Shown here piece after piece: positions 1 through 8,176 of a DNA stretch of 21,036 nucleotides (position 1 is its first letter; each line of letters begins with the position of its first letter). Location of the stretch: NCBI GenBank assembly GCA_049999805.1, contig JBNGIO010001432.1, positions 1 to 21,036 of the forward strand, in the 5' to 3' direction. The notes beneath the pieces are model-generated. The model had not been told where the DNA came from, did not search any database, and saw nothing but the letters and a program-made list of their open reading frames with translations. The position numbers and the translations under genes were made by a program. The stretch comes from Folioceros fuciformis (lineage: Eukaryota > Anthocerotophyta > Anthocerotopsida > Anthocerotales).

Positions 1-2
1 TG

Positions 3-305
3 GGCCGGGTTGGGGGAGGACCGAGGGGACCGAGGGAGAATGGGAATGAGTTCGGAAGCCAGCGATGGTTCTCGTCAGCGGAAGGGTTGAGGGTGAAGGA
101 AGACAGTGACGAGGAGGAGGGGGAGGTTGATGTGAGAGAGTCTTTGCGCTTCGATGTGCCTGGGAGAGGGATGTGGCAGAGTGCGAACGCGCAAGCGAAA
201 GCTACGGTTGCTGCCATCCGGGGAGCTGGTGTGCAGGCTGACGAAAACTCTGGAGAGGTAGGCCGACAAGCTGGACGTGTATTGAGTTTTGTCGGGTCAG
301 GATGA
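3..305 (+). CDS. Possible 3' part of a gene entering from the left edge, unknown product
   Basis: An open frame runs from the left edge to a TGA at 303-305, about 100 codons, with no convincing ATG inside. I do not recognise the product. Near its start it reads RWFSSAEG, which resembles the end of mitochondrial targeting sequences, and then an acidic stretch, EDSDEEEGE. A GT at 258 (GAG|GTAGGC, phase 0) could be a splice donor, so the true exon may end at 257 and continue in an exon not identified here. The frame between 258 and 305 would then be intron. It could also be a chance open frame in GC-rich DNA. What lies left of position 1 would settle it. Confidence 0.3.
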   Translation, partial: GRVGGGPRGPRENGNEFGSQRWFSSAEGLRVKEDSDEEEGEVDVRESLRFDVPGRGMWQSANAQAKATVAAIRGAGVQADENSGEVGRQAGRVLSFVGSG

Positions 306-811
306 TAGTCCTGGATAGGATAACTTTTGCCGATCAACCTGTACAGAAAACACGGCGTGAGGGAATGTGCCTGTTTGTGTGTGTCTGTTTCTACCTGAGG
401 GCTTCGTGAGCGTGCAAGATGGAACTGTCCGAGATCCTGCCTACATGCCAGAACTTGCATTCCGGTCATCAGAATCCGGACAAGAGGGATAAGGACAGTG
501 AAATTGATAGTCGTCCATATCAGCATTACAAAGTTCCTCCGAGGAGAGGAGTCTCCAACCTTTACAATAGGGACCCACGATGCATGAACATGGACGCCAT
601 GGCGGGGAGGTTGATGGGGCTGTAAAATTCACTTCGTTGAGACCGTTTCACTAAATAGCGGCTGCGTGGAGAATCATCACAGACTTCCGTGGTCGGCTAT
701 GAAAGGGGAGCGTGGATGGTGCCTTACCGCGGGCTTGGTGAAGATTGATACCACAGGGGCAAAGGAAGCAAACGGTTGTGTAAGATACCAGATTATGCAG
801 TAAGGAGGCTG
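306..811. other. Stretch without a convincing gene
   Basis: Short open frames occur on both strands (for example 419-625 on plus and 441-632 on minus), but neither matches a family I know and they compete with each other. The right part is downstream of the minus-strand RRM gene and probably holds its 3' untranslated region. A further exon of the left-edge gene could be hidden here, for instance after the AG at 417-418, but I cannot prove one. Confidence 0.4.
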
Positions 812-1584
812 TCAAGATTTGGTACCGCCGAACAAGCCACCGATACTGAAAGTCTCGCCAGGTTTCACAATGTTGCCTGGACCAAAAGAACCATCTTTAC
901 GGGGGTATCCAGCGTACACCGGACGCTTTGGTCTGGAACCAGGTGGAGCAGCATAATCCACGACAATAATTCTCCCCAGTAAGTTCTGCAACCGATTGAG
1001 CATTAGACAACAATGATTGCGAGTGCACCAGAACCTCTCCCAACGAAATAAAACCCTAATTCAACAACAACAGTGTTGAGAGCAAACCGACCAGAAATAC
1101 TGACCTGGCCATCCATGGCTTTCTTCGCGGCCTCTGCCTCGGCTTCGGTGCTGTAAGAAACAAATCCGAATCCCTTCCCCCGCCCAGTTTCATGATCGAT
1201 GACAATCCTAGCTGGAGAGAGCGTATTCCATTCGGTTAGGGGAGCCGCCACGACAGCAGAAACCATACCAAAACTGGGGCAAGTGACATCACCGTCAGAA
1301 ATTTTTCCGTAGGGCGAGAAGGCCTTTAACAAATGCTCGTCATTGGTGCCGCTCTTGAGGCCTGCCAGACTTCGCAGCGTCATCAGATGGAGCCCTCATC
1401 ATACAAGATCAGCGCCAGCCTCCAAAGAACACCAAGTTTCCTCACCTCCGACATACAGTTTCTTCCCGGTGGCCATGCCCCTGAGCCCCAGGTGACGCGC
1501 AGGAAGGGAAGCCATTCCCTCGTGCAGCGGCCATCGAGCTACCGACTGCCTGATCGTAGCTCCTGCCCTCCCGAACAAAGCCAT
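812..1584 (-). CDS. Mitochondrial RNA-recognition-motif (RRM) protein, four exons
   Basis: Exons on the minus strand are 1584-1446, 1361-1293, 1211-1105 and 985-812, joining in frame to 162 residues. Introns are 84, 81 and 119 bp with GT...AG ends. The first ~38 residues are rich in Arg, Ala and Ser with almost no acidic residues, as expected of a mitochondrial presequence. A single RRM follows at about residues 42-121, with RNP2 as LYVGGL (43-48) and RNP1 as RGKGFGFV (80-87). This matches the plant mitochondrial small RRM group (organelle glycine-rich RNA-binding proteins), whose members bind RNA and can support RNA editing or cold response. The C-terminal ~40 residues are not the usual long glycine-rich tail; they are Pro, Gly and Lys rich and end in GGLFGGTKS. 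I chose the ATG at 1584 because the presequence starts there; an in-frame ATG at 1674 would add 30 residues. Family is certain, exact role is not. Confidence 0.88.
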
Positions 1585-1976
1585 TGCTGTCGACCCGCAA
1601 GCGCTTGCAACAGTCAGTATTCCTGATTCTGCAGTCTGGGTAACCTGTGAATCGTCGACAGACCCGTGCTTCATTCAGAAGTACGTACTGCTCCAGAATT
1701 CCGTCGCAAACTAGGGGTTCAGAGTTTAACCATAATATGTATGTACATCATGGCCGGACGGGTAAATTCACGCACACCCTATTGGCAAGCATCTTCCATC
1801 AGGTTTGCGAGGGTGGCACCATAGCATGCAATTCAAAGAGCAGTACGGCAGTGTCAACTAGCAGTTCCAACAGCGTCTTTGAAATGAGATGCAAATGAAT
1901 AGGTGCAGTTTTCTTCTGCACATGAAGGGGAGGATGTAAACTACAAGAGTGGCCTAGAGTAGGTAACCGAGCGTCA
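1585..1976. other. Spacer between the COG3 and RRM genes
   Basis: These 392 bp lie downstream of the COG3 stop codon and upstream of the RRM start on the same strand, so they must hold the COG3 3' end and the RRM promoter and leader. I see no TATA box at a persuasive distance and no conserved coding signal. The in-frame ATG at 1674 of the RRM gene lies here. Confidence 0.5.
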
Positions 1977-4437
1977 TCAGCATAATCCATCAAGATATGC
2001 CTGGAGCTCAGAAAGAGTACGAAGACCAATCATGTCAGCATCCTCCTGCGTGTACTCAGAATGAACCAGTAGCAGGATCTGACCGTGAGCCTCCACGATG
2101 TTGGTCTTAATTGGTTTGAACAAGATTGCACGCGTAGAGGAGTTGGGGAGGTAGAGCTTCATCTTGGCCACCGCCAGGGGCAATTCATCCTTAAGGGCAG
2201 CATCAACTTTCGTTACCAGTTCTGCAACTTTATCTGGAGTTGCAAATGCTTGCTCCTTGAGGACTCTCGCTTCTCCTACTACCCCCTTCCCATTCGAAGA
2301 GGGAGCAACCTTGATTGCAGTAACTTTTGTGATGAAGGATAGCATAGGCTCCACTGACAACTTTGTCACAGACATGATGAACTGCTCACAAGTGGCCTTC
2401 AATGTCTTCTCCAACTCATGTTTGGCATCTACCTGGTTCTCCAGCACTCGGGGAGAGAATACCCGAGCAAATGCTAATGCCGACCTGCTCGTAAAATCAA
2501 ACATGGAGGCCTGGCCTCGCAAAATCTTGCGGAGATGCTCCAACAGGTGAGTAAAATCCAGCTCTTTGTGGGTTGCAGAAAATTCAATCTCAAAAGGGAT
2601 AATCTGTTCTCGCAGTATGAGCAAATGCTTAATGAGGAAAAGCTGTCCATCCATGGACAATGCACGCCTTGTGACCAACTTGCTTGCACGCTGTATCGAG
2701 GAAGAGCATATATTTACAGCATCCTGAGCCAGACCAGTAAATATACCTTGCTCAAGGCATCGGTAAAGCTTGGAGAGGCATGATAAGGTCTTCTCCAAAG
2801 GTGGATACCAAGCAGCATAAGCTTCCCTGCCATCTTCATCCTCGTGCCCAGCTGCAACGGCCAGAGCCATGGCTTGCTCTAGTTTAGCGGGATAGTCGAG
2901 ATCCTCTGACAGAGGCAGATAATTTGCAATTTCATCACGCATATACGTCTGCGCCCTGAAAGTCAACCGTTCTTGCACATCTGCCAGTGTGCGCAAGATT
3001 GTTGGTTTCAAGCCTGCAACAGATTCTCCTCGTCGGCTCAACTGCTCTTCTAGCATCTCGCCTTTTAGAATGTCCACCAGTTCACACAGATGATCCAGAT
3101 CTGCCTCATGAATGAACTTGGGCCTCAAGGTGTCATACAGAGCTGTGCACAAGGGCTCAACTAGAGGTGTGAGGTTTGTAACCTCAGAGGACGACGAAGG
3201 GAAAAAGTGATCAAATAGCTGGTGCTCAAGCTGACAAACCTGAATCAGGTATGCACATCCCGATCTGGTCAAGGACGTCAAAGGCTCATTCTTGGCATAT
3301 TCTCCCAGCCGTTGAAGCACCACCCCTTGCACCAAAGCCAGACGCTGTTCACAATAAAGTGTATGACAGTCGGCAAGCACTTGGGCATACTCTTTCCGAG
3401 AGCCTCTGCTTTCAATCTCCTCCATCAGAGGCTTCAAGTCATGAGCTGCAGCTTTAAACCGTACATACAGTACTGACGTCTCCGATCCTTCTGCTATGAA
3501 TGCCTTCCCACTGGCACCCATACTTTCCCTGATAGCTGCTTGCACCTGAGCTGCTCCAGCTCTCAGCACTGACAGAACATGTGACCTCACCATTCCCAAG
3601 GCCCTGGACTGCAGCTGCCTGAACTTCACAAGGTATGTGCTAGAATCGGCGTACTGAGGATTGTTGCTCACATACGATATGCATTCATCCAGTCGCTTCA
3701 GAAGCGGAAGGAAATGCCCGCTCGCCACGCTCATGGTAGGCGCATAGAACTGTGTAGCAATTGTCTCCAATTCATCGAAGTAGTTCAGCTTAGTTTTCAG
3801 GGCCTCAGCAAACTCCACAAGCCTGTCTTTCTCCATAACCAGCCGTTCACAGGCATCATGCAGAGTCTTGGTCTTAGTAGCCACAGCTTGATGCTGTGCT
3901 TGCAGGTCATCGAATAACCCTAGCGTACTGTCCACATGGCCAAGCAACTCATCACAAGTGTGCAGATGCCCTGTCAATGTGTTCACATACTGTCTGTATT
4001 TCTCCTCAGTCTCCGACTTCATGGCGGCCTCCAGGTCCGCGTGCCATTTGTAGAATTGGTGACTATTCACCCAAGCAAGCTCGCTCAAATCAAACGTCTG
4101 CTGGGAAACGTCCACCACAGCCGAAGCCTCATGGGGCCCCGATCCCGGGCCCGGCTTGCTGCTCACACTTCCAGCCAATTGCAAATGGGGTGGCACTGGT
4201 AACTCCGCACAAACCTGTCCCAAAACAGCGATCGCTGCCAACTGCCTTTCCGTTAAAGGCGCAGTCTGCCACACAGTACACCACATTCAATGCTCCGGCT
4301 TCCACCTCTGACACCATCAACTTGCAGCCAAGCAACGATCCAAGCAATACCTGTTCCCAAGCCGACGCGAAAGTGTAACCCTTCGAAACTGCAGCGGATC
4401 GGGGGGCAGCCGGAAGCTGCACTGAGCTCGCCATCAT
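1977..4437 (-). CDS. COG3: Conserved oligomeric Golgi complex subunit 3 (COG3/Sec34)
   Basis: Two exons, 4437-4351 and 4265-1977, separated by an 85-bp intron (CAG|GTATTG ... GGCAG|ACT), encode 791 residues; Arabidopsis COG3 has about 780. The N-terminus [12 protein letters not shown] joins directly to TAPLTERQ across the intron, as in other plant COG3 proteins. Diagnostic stretches are [88 protein letters not shown] and [17 protein letters not shown]3 belongs to lobe A of the COG tethering complex, which holds vesicles for retrograde transport within the Golgi and so keeps glycosyltransferases in place. The gene looks intact from start to stop. Two consecutive ATGs (4437 and 4434) could both start it. 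It lies head-to-tail upstream of the RRM gene with 392 bp between them. Confidence 0.97.
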
Positions 4438-5042
4438 CCTCCTCCTTTGGCGTGGTCTGCAGATTCAGTCACGTTGCCTTTAAGTTGCTCCAACCCTATG
4501 TTCCCGCTCTCGGCTTTCCACCGATCTATGCATTGGCCACTGGCATGGATTGATGCGGTTGATGGTCTACGGCCTTGCCGACTGGGCAATGGAAGCCTTT
4601 TCGATTTTCGGGGGAGGACCACTTTGATTACCTACCTTCAACTCTGATGTTGACTCAGCTTTCGAGCGGTCTCTGGACGACGGCCGCAGTGGTGGATACC
4701 GCTGTGGACTCCACAAATTGGTTTGTGTACAGACCCTCTGATAGGAGCTCCCGCTCACCTCATCTTTTAAAGAGTTCACCCATGGCAGCATGAAGGTGCA
4801 GCAGTGTAAACACTGCAGCACTTCCAGTTCCCAGGATGTGGGACGAATTTTCCAGCGACAGTCATTGACAGGAGCCGGGGCACTCAAGGAGACAACTTTG
4901 ATTCCGACCCTCCCATATGGAGGAACAACATATGTACGAGGTAAGAAATCCACCTACCCCGAAACCGACCCGAGGCCGAGGGGGCCCAACCCACTAAATG
5001 CAGGAGATGATGACTAGGGCTCCACTTTAACACAAGCAAATT
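4438..5042. other. COG3 upstream region and unassigned sequence
   Basis: The left part must contain the COG3 promoter. Open frames exist on both strands (4567-4953 minus, 4790-5017 plus), but none matches a known family. In one plus frame from about 4831 to 5034, recognisably protein-like text is broken by stop codons at roughly 4867, 4897, 4996 and 5032, and that frame then runs open into the retrotransposon. This could be an old transposon relic or chance. A consensus splice donor, GAG|GTAAGAAA, sits near 4940 without a gene model to use it. Confidence 0.35.
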
Positions 5043-5056
5043 ACCTTTGTTATTGT
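5043..5056 (+). repeat. Left copy of 14-bp direct repeat (candidate target-site duplication)
   Basis: The sequence acctttgttattgt is found again, base for base, at 7158-7171. The two copies lie just outside the recognisable coding remnants of the non-LTR element, where a target-site duplication would be expected. The flanking bases differ (t/g on each side), so the match is exactly 14 bp. Its low complexity (TTATTG-like) is the main reason for caution. Confidence 0.55.
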
Positions 5057-5102
5057 TATTGTCCTCGCCTCTTCTGAGGTCTCCCTAGGTGTCTACCTTC
5101 GG

Positions 5103-5306
5103 GACCCAAGGGATGAGGTTGCTTGGATTTTGTTCCTTTTCCTGCCTAGATGGTGCCTTCGGCGCTCTAAGGGTGGTCCGTCAAGTCATAGGAAGGTGGC
5201 CTCTCGACTTCACCGTTTTCGATCCGGAGATTGGCAAGCTCTTCAGGAGGAGGATTTACTAGCAGCAAAATCTCGATTGGAGTCAGCTAAGGTTAACAAG
5301 GTGTGA
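5103..5306 (+). pseudogene. Retrotransposon ORF fragment upstream of the reverse transcriptase
   Basis: This frame contains RDPRDEVAWILFLFLPRW and, further on, a basic segment ending in HRFRSGDWQALQEEDLLAAK. This is the type of linker found ahead of the reverse transcriptase in this LINE group: an LPR box, a Gly-rich basic stretch, then a GDW box. It ends at a TGA at 5304-5306, in a different frame from the reverse transcriptase piece that follows 38 bp later. The frame stays open upstream through the left direct repeat, so the exact left end of transposon-derived sequence is uncertain. Confidence 0.6.
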
Positions 5307-5344
5307 TATGACCCATTTAAAGCAGTGTCTCATGTTGGGCAAGG

Positions 5345-6300
5345 ATGGTGAAGTCGTTGTTCTCTATTGCCTTAGCATTTCGGGAATGCCTTTTCCCTTC
5401 CGTGACTGATGACACTCATATTCTTGGCCAAGGAGTCACAGTCAAAGCAGCATTTGATTTCTTCTCATCAGAGCTCTCCAAGGTGGGGTTGTGGGTCAAC
5501 CTATCTAAATGCAGGGTTTGGTCCCCTTCAAGCATCACTCCCCCCCTTCAATATTTGGGGGGGGGGATATCACCCCCTCGCAAGGACTTCAAGTCTTGGG
5601 TGTGCCTATGGGACCTCTTGATTTTGTTCATAGGTTTGTGGATGAAGCATTGGATGAAGATTTGGCTCATATCATGGACCTCCCACAAATCCGTGATCCT
5701 CAGATTGCGTTAGGTATCCTTTCTTCTTGTTTTGCACGGCGACCAGGTTACCTCACTAGAACTATTGCGCCTTCTCCATTTTTCTTATCAAGTCTCAAGA
5801 AGTTTGACAATCAAGTTATGCAGGCTCTTGGGAACATCACAGGTCCAGGCACCTTCAAGTGTGTTGTCGATGATTTGGCTCGGAAGCAGGCTTCTTTGCC
5901 AATCGCCTTTGGAGGGGTTGGTCTTTTGGCCATGGAGGCCTCTGCCCCAGCTGCCGAGAAAGGCAGCTGGGCCCTCTCAGCTCCAATTTTGGCCTCTCAT
6001 TTTTTGCTACAAGATTCTCCTGTTCTTGAAAGTTTTATTTTAGGTGTTGAGGACGGCGTTTTCTCTTTACAGGTATCTCTTAGGCAAGAGACGGATTCTC
6101 TACCTTTCGAGGCTCGTAAGGCTCTACCTCCTTTCACCTCCTTTTCTAGGGAAGGGTTGAAGGGTCTCCAAGCCTCCCTCCTAGAAAAGCAATATGGCCA
6201 AGCAAGAGCCCTTCTTTCAGACTCATCCATCCCTAGGTCTTCTCAAGCTCGTATTCAATCTTGTTCAGGTAAAGGAGCGGGCTCTTGGCTTTTAGCTTGA
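5345..6300 (+). pseudogene. Reverse transcriptase remnant (palm end and thumb) of the LINE
   Basis: The first part (frame of 5345) contains DDTHILG followed by LSKCRVWSPSS, the catalytic-box and thumb-entry motifs of LINE reverse transcriptases; the usual FADD is TDD here. Within a C7 run (5540-5546) and a G10 run (5557-5566) the frame changes. The second part (frame of 5509) continues with GLQVLGVPMG, FVDEALDEDL, LGILSSCFARRPGYL and LPIAFGGVGLLAMEA up to a TGA at 6298-6300. The fingers and most of the palm are absent. In the endonuclease piece downstream the frame is the same as the second part, so only that TGA separates them. Confidence 0.75.
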
Positions 6301-7041
6301 CCTTGCATCCAGGCATTTCAAATCGCACCAGCAACTTTTGCCACCACGATGAGATTTCGCTTGGGTTTGGCCCACTCCTTGGCTTTTTCTCTGTCTACAT
6401 GCAGTTGTGGGGTTGCCATTGTCCATATAGAGTCCCATTTGGCACGTTGTCCCGTTGGGGGGCACCGCATTGCCACTCATGATGCAGTTCGAGATGTCAT
6501 GTTTTCAATGGCTAGGGAGTGTGGGTTTCTTCCATATAGGGACCGTCCATATACTTTGTGCAATGGGGTTTCACTTAGAGCCGACCTTTTCTTCAGTAGG
6601 GGAGAACAGGTTTGTGTTGCTGATGTGGTTGTTATGGATCCCACTAGGGATTCGATTTATGAGCATGTCATCATCAACCCCCCTGGTTGGGCAGAAGAGG
6701 GTTGTGCAAGTGTCAAAGTCCATAAGTTTTCTCCCTTGCAAAACGGGCATACTTTTATCCCCCTTGCTCTTGAGACTCATGGAGCTATGGCCAAGGACTT
6801 TTCAGGGTTCATCAAGGAGTGCGCCAAGGTTTATCAGAGCAATAGGAATGTTGTTCTCCTTCTTTTCTCTGTGGTGGCCTTCTTTCGCCAACGTGTATCC
6901 ATTGCTTTGCAACGAGCATTGGCCAATGCAGTGTTTAGAACAGCAACAAGTGCAGGTCAAGCGGCTTCTTCGACACCGGTGGTAGGTAGGCCTTTTGTTG
7001 TTCCACATCAAGAAATTTTGGGAGCAATAGGTAGTTTTTGA
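6301..7041 (+). pseudogene. C-terminal Cys/His knuckle and restriction-like endonuclease domain of the LINE
   Basis: After the TGA at 6298 the same frame runs on to a TGA at 7039-7041. It shows CSCG, then HIESHLARC (a CxC...H...C knuckle, slightly different from the classical CCHC), then the spaced acidic and Glu residues of a PD-(D/E)XK fold: RADLFF, VADVVVMDP and, later, PLALETHG. The order knuckle then endonuclease is typical of the R2-type restriction-like endonuclease that nicks target DNA for reverse transcription. An ATG at 6349 lies inside this frame, but nothing suggests that the fragment is expressed as a gene of its own. Confidence 0.7.
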
Positions 7042-7157
7042 AAATGATATTCGCAGCGGAGAGTACTTCTTTTTGCCTTTCGCCCTAATGGGATTGTTCC
7101 TTCAATCTTTGGAGTAGATGGGACTTTCCATCTCTTTTGCAATCATAGAAAATACTG

Positions 7158-7171
7158 ACCTTTGTTATTGT
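7158..7171 (+). repeat. Right copy of 14-bp direct repeat (candidate target-site duplication)
   Basis: This copy is identical to the 14 bp at 5043-5056 and lies about 116 bp after the last stop codon of the endonuclease frame, which suits a short 3' untranslated region for the element. Confidence 0.55.
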
Positions 7172-7283
7172 GATTATTAGTATTAGGAATGTATGTATAT
7201 TGAATGCATTGTAGATGTTTGAATTGTGCACAACCTTCGAAACTTGTTTGCTCCTTTATCGAGGTATGTTGTCCTTTGAAGCC

Positions 7284-7290
7284 TATATAT
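7284..7290 (+). promoter_or_regulatory. TATA box of the secreted-protein gene
   Basis: Tatatat, in the context gcctatatatgaaag, lies 97-91 bp upstream of the ATG at 7381. That leaves room for transcription to start around 7315 and for a leader of about 65 nt. It is the clearest TATA box in the window. Confidence 0.6.
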
Positions 7291-7380
7291 GAAAGCATAG
7301 ACGTGGCTGTAGTAGTAGATCACAAGAGATCAACAATCTTTGTTGCTTTGGTTCATAGCTCTTTTAAGTTTCTTGCAACC

Positions 7381-8144
7381 ATGGCAAGGTGCAACTTGTC
7401 CAAGGCTATTGCTACTTGCATGCTTGCCACCTTGGTGTTTTGTTTGTGCAATGTGGGTGGTGCAAGACCTCTCGCCACAACCAATGAGACTTCTACTCCT
7501 CTTGATCTTCCGCCACTTATAACACAAGAGCTTTGGTCCACGTTTAATGGAGACGTGGATTATGCTATTACTTTTCGTAAGGCTTTGTAGTCTTTCTTGC
7601 ATTGTGATCTTTGTGCATTCGTTCCTTGTGTGGAGGATGCATTTGAAATCCTTTCTAATCTTTCCTTTTCTTCGACATGTGCATCTTGGCATGATTTCAG
7701 CTCCTTACAATCCTTGCGAGAATGTGGACTATTCGAAGGTAGACCTAGCCAATGGCAAGTGGTTTGTCGTGGATGATGCCAACTACCATTACTTCACATG
7801 CGGGAGTCATTACTACATTTGCCAAGCTGTAACAAACGTGGCGCCTCCTTACAAATGCAATGGTCATCGAAGCATTGCACAATTTGTGGGTGGTTTGAGC
7901 TGTGAGGGAAAACCAAATTGTCATGTCAATCTTGTGGCATCGTTTCCTTCTTGGGTGGAGATGCATGCAGATCAAACTCCGCCCCCATTTACCAAGGAGT
8001 ACGAATTTGCCCAGTAAGATTCCAGATTACCCTAAACCCTTTCTTATTTAAAATTCTATTTTGCTTTCAGAAAATTGTATGATCACCGGCTGTTAATGGA
8101 ATATCCTTACCCATATGTTTTGTTTGTGCAGGGGGCCGTTCTGA
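7381..8144 (+). CDS. Small secreted six-cysteine protein, family not recognised
   Basis: The ATG at 7381 has a good context (accATGg). Exon 1 is 7381-7576; a 124-bp intron (C|GTAAGG ... TTTCAG|C, 7577-7700) leads to exon 2, and the joined codon preserves the frame. Residues 1-28 form a signal peptide: a basic start, the hydrophobic core ATCMLATLVFCLCNV, and a likely cut after GGA. The mature part has six cysteines (NPC, FTC, YIC, YKC, LSC, PNC), many Tyr/His/Asn residues and no membrane segment, so secretion to wall or apoplast is likely. If exon 2 reads to the TAA at 8015 the protein has 170 residues. If the consensus donor GTAAGA at 8014 is used with the acceptor at 8131, exon 3 is 8132-8144 and the protein has 173. 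I know no family with this cysteine spacing. It lies just downstream of the LINE. Confidence 0.7.
8029..8041 (+). repeat. Telomere-like repeat, left arm of a 13-bp inverted pair
   Basis: Accctaaaccctt carries the plant telomere unit CCCTAAA. Its exact reverse complement is at 8148-8160. It lies at the 5' side of the optional last intron of the secreted-protein gene. Confidence 0.7.
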
Positions 8145-8147
8145 AGC

Positions 8148-8160
8148 AAGGGTTTAGGGT
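8148..8160 (+). repeat. Telomere-like repeat, right arm of a 13-bp inverted pair
   Basis: Aagggtttagggt is the perfect reverse complement of 8029-8041, 106 bp away. In RNA the two arms could pair and enclose the branch point and 3' splice sites of the optional intron. Confidence 0.7.
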
Positions 8161-8176
8161 TTTTGGTGTGATTTAG

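Larger units (their letters stand above)
5057..7157 (+). mobile_element. 5'-truncated non-LTR retrotransposon (LINE with C-terminal restriction-like endonuclease)
   Basis: The 2.1-kb stretch holds, in order, a linker frame leading towards the reverse transcriptase (5103-5303), the end of the reverse transcriptase palm with a DDTHILG box (about 5408-5428), thumb-like sequence, a Cys/His knuckle, and a PD-(D/E)XK-like endonuclease domain ending at 7041. That order is the one seen in R2-type (early-branching, single-ORF) LINEs. Most of the reverse transcriptase fingers and palm are missing between 5306 and 5345. There is no long poly(A) tail; the 3' region is about 115 bp after the stop. Perfect 14-bp repeats flank it. 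No LTRs or terminal inverted repeats were seen. The copy cannot be active because of frameshifts, a stop and the deletion. Confidence 0.8.

Noticed and set aside
419-625. 68-codon plus-strand frame as a separate small gene
   Set aside because: A minus frame of equal length overlaps it and neither shows recognisable features; it could only be an exon of the left-edge gene, which I cannot prove.
6349-7041. 230-codon frame as an independent host gene
   Set aside because: It is in frame with the reverse transcriptase piece upstream and carries the LINE endonuclease motifs, so it is part of the element.
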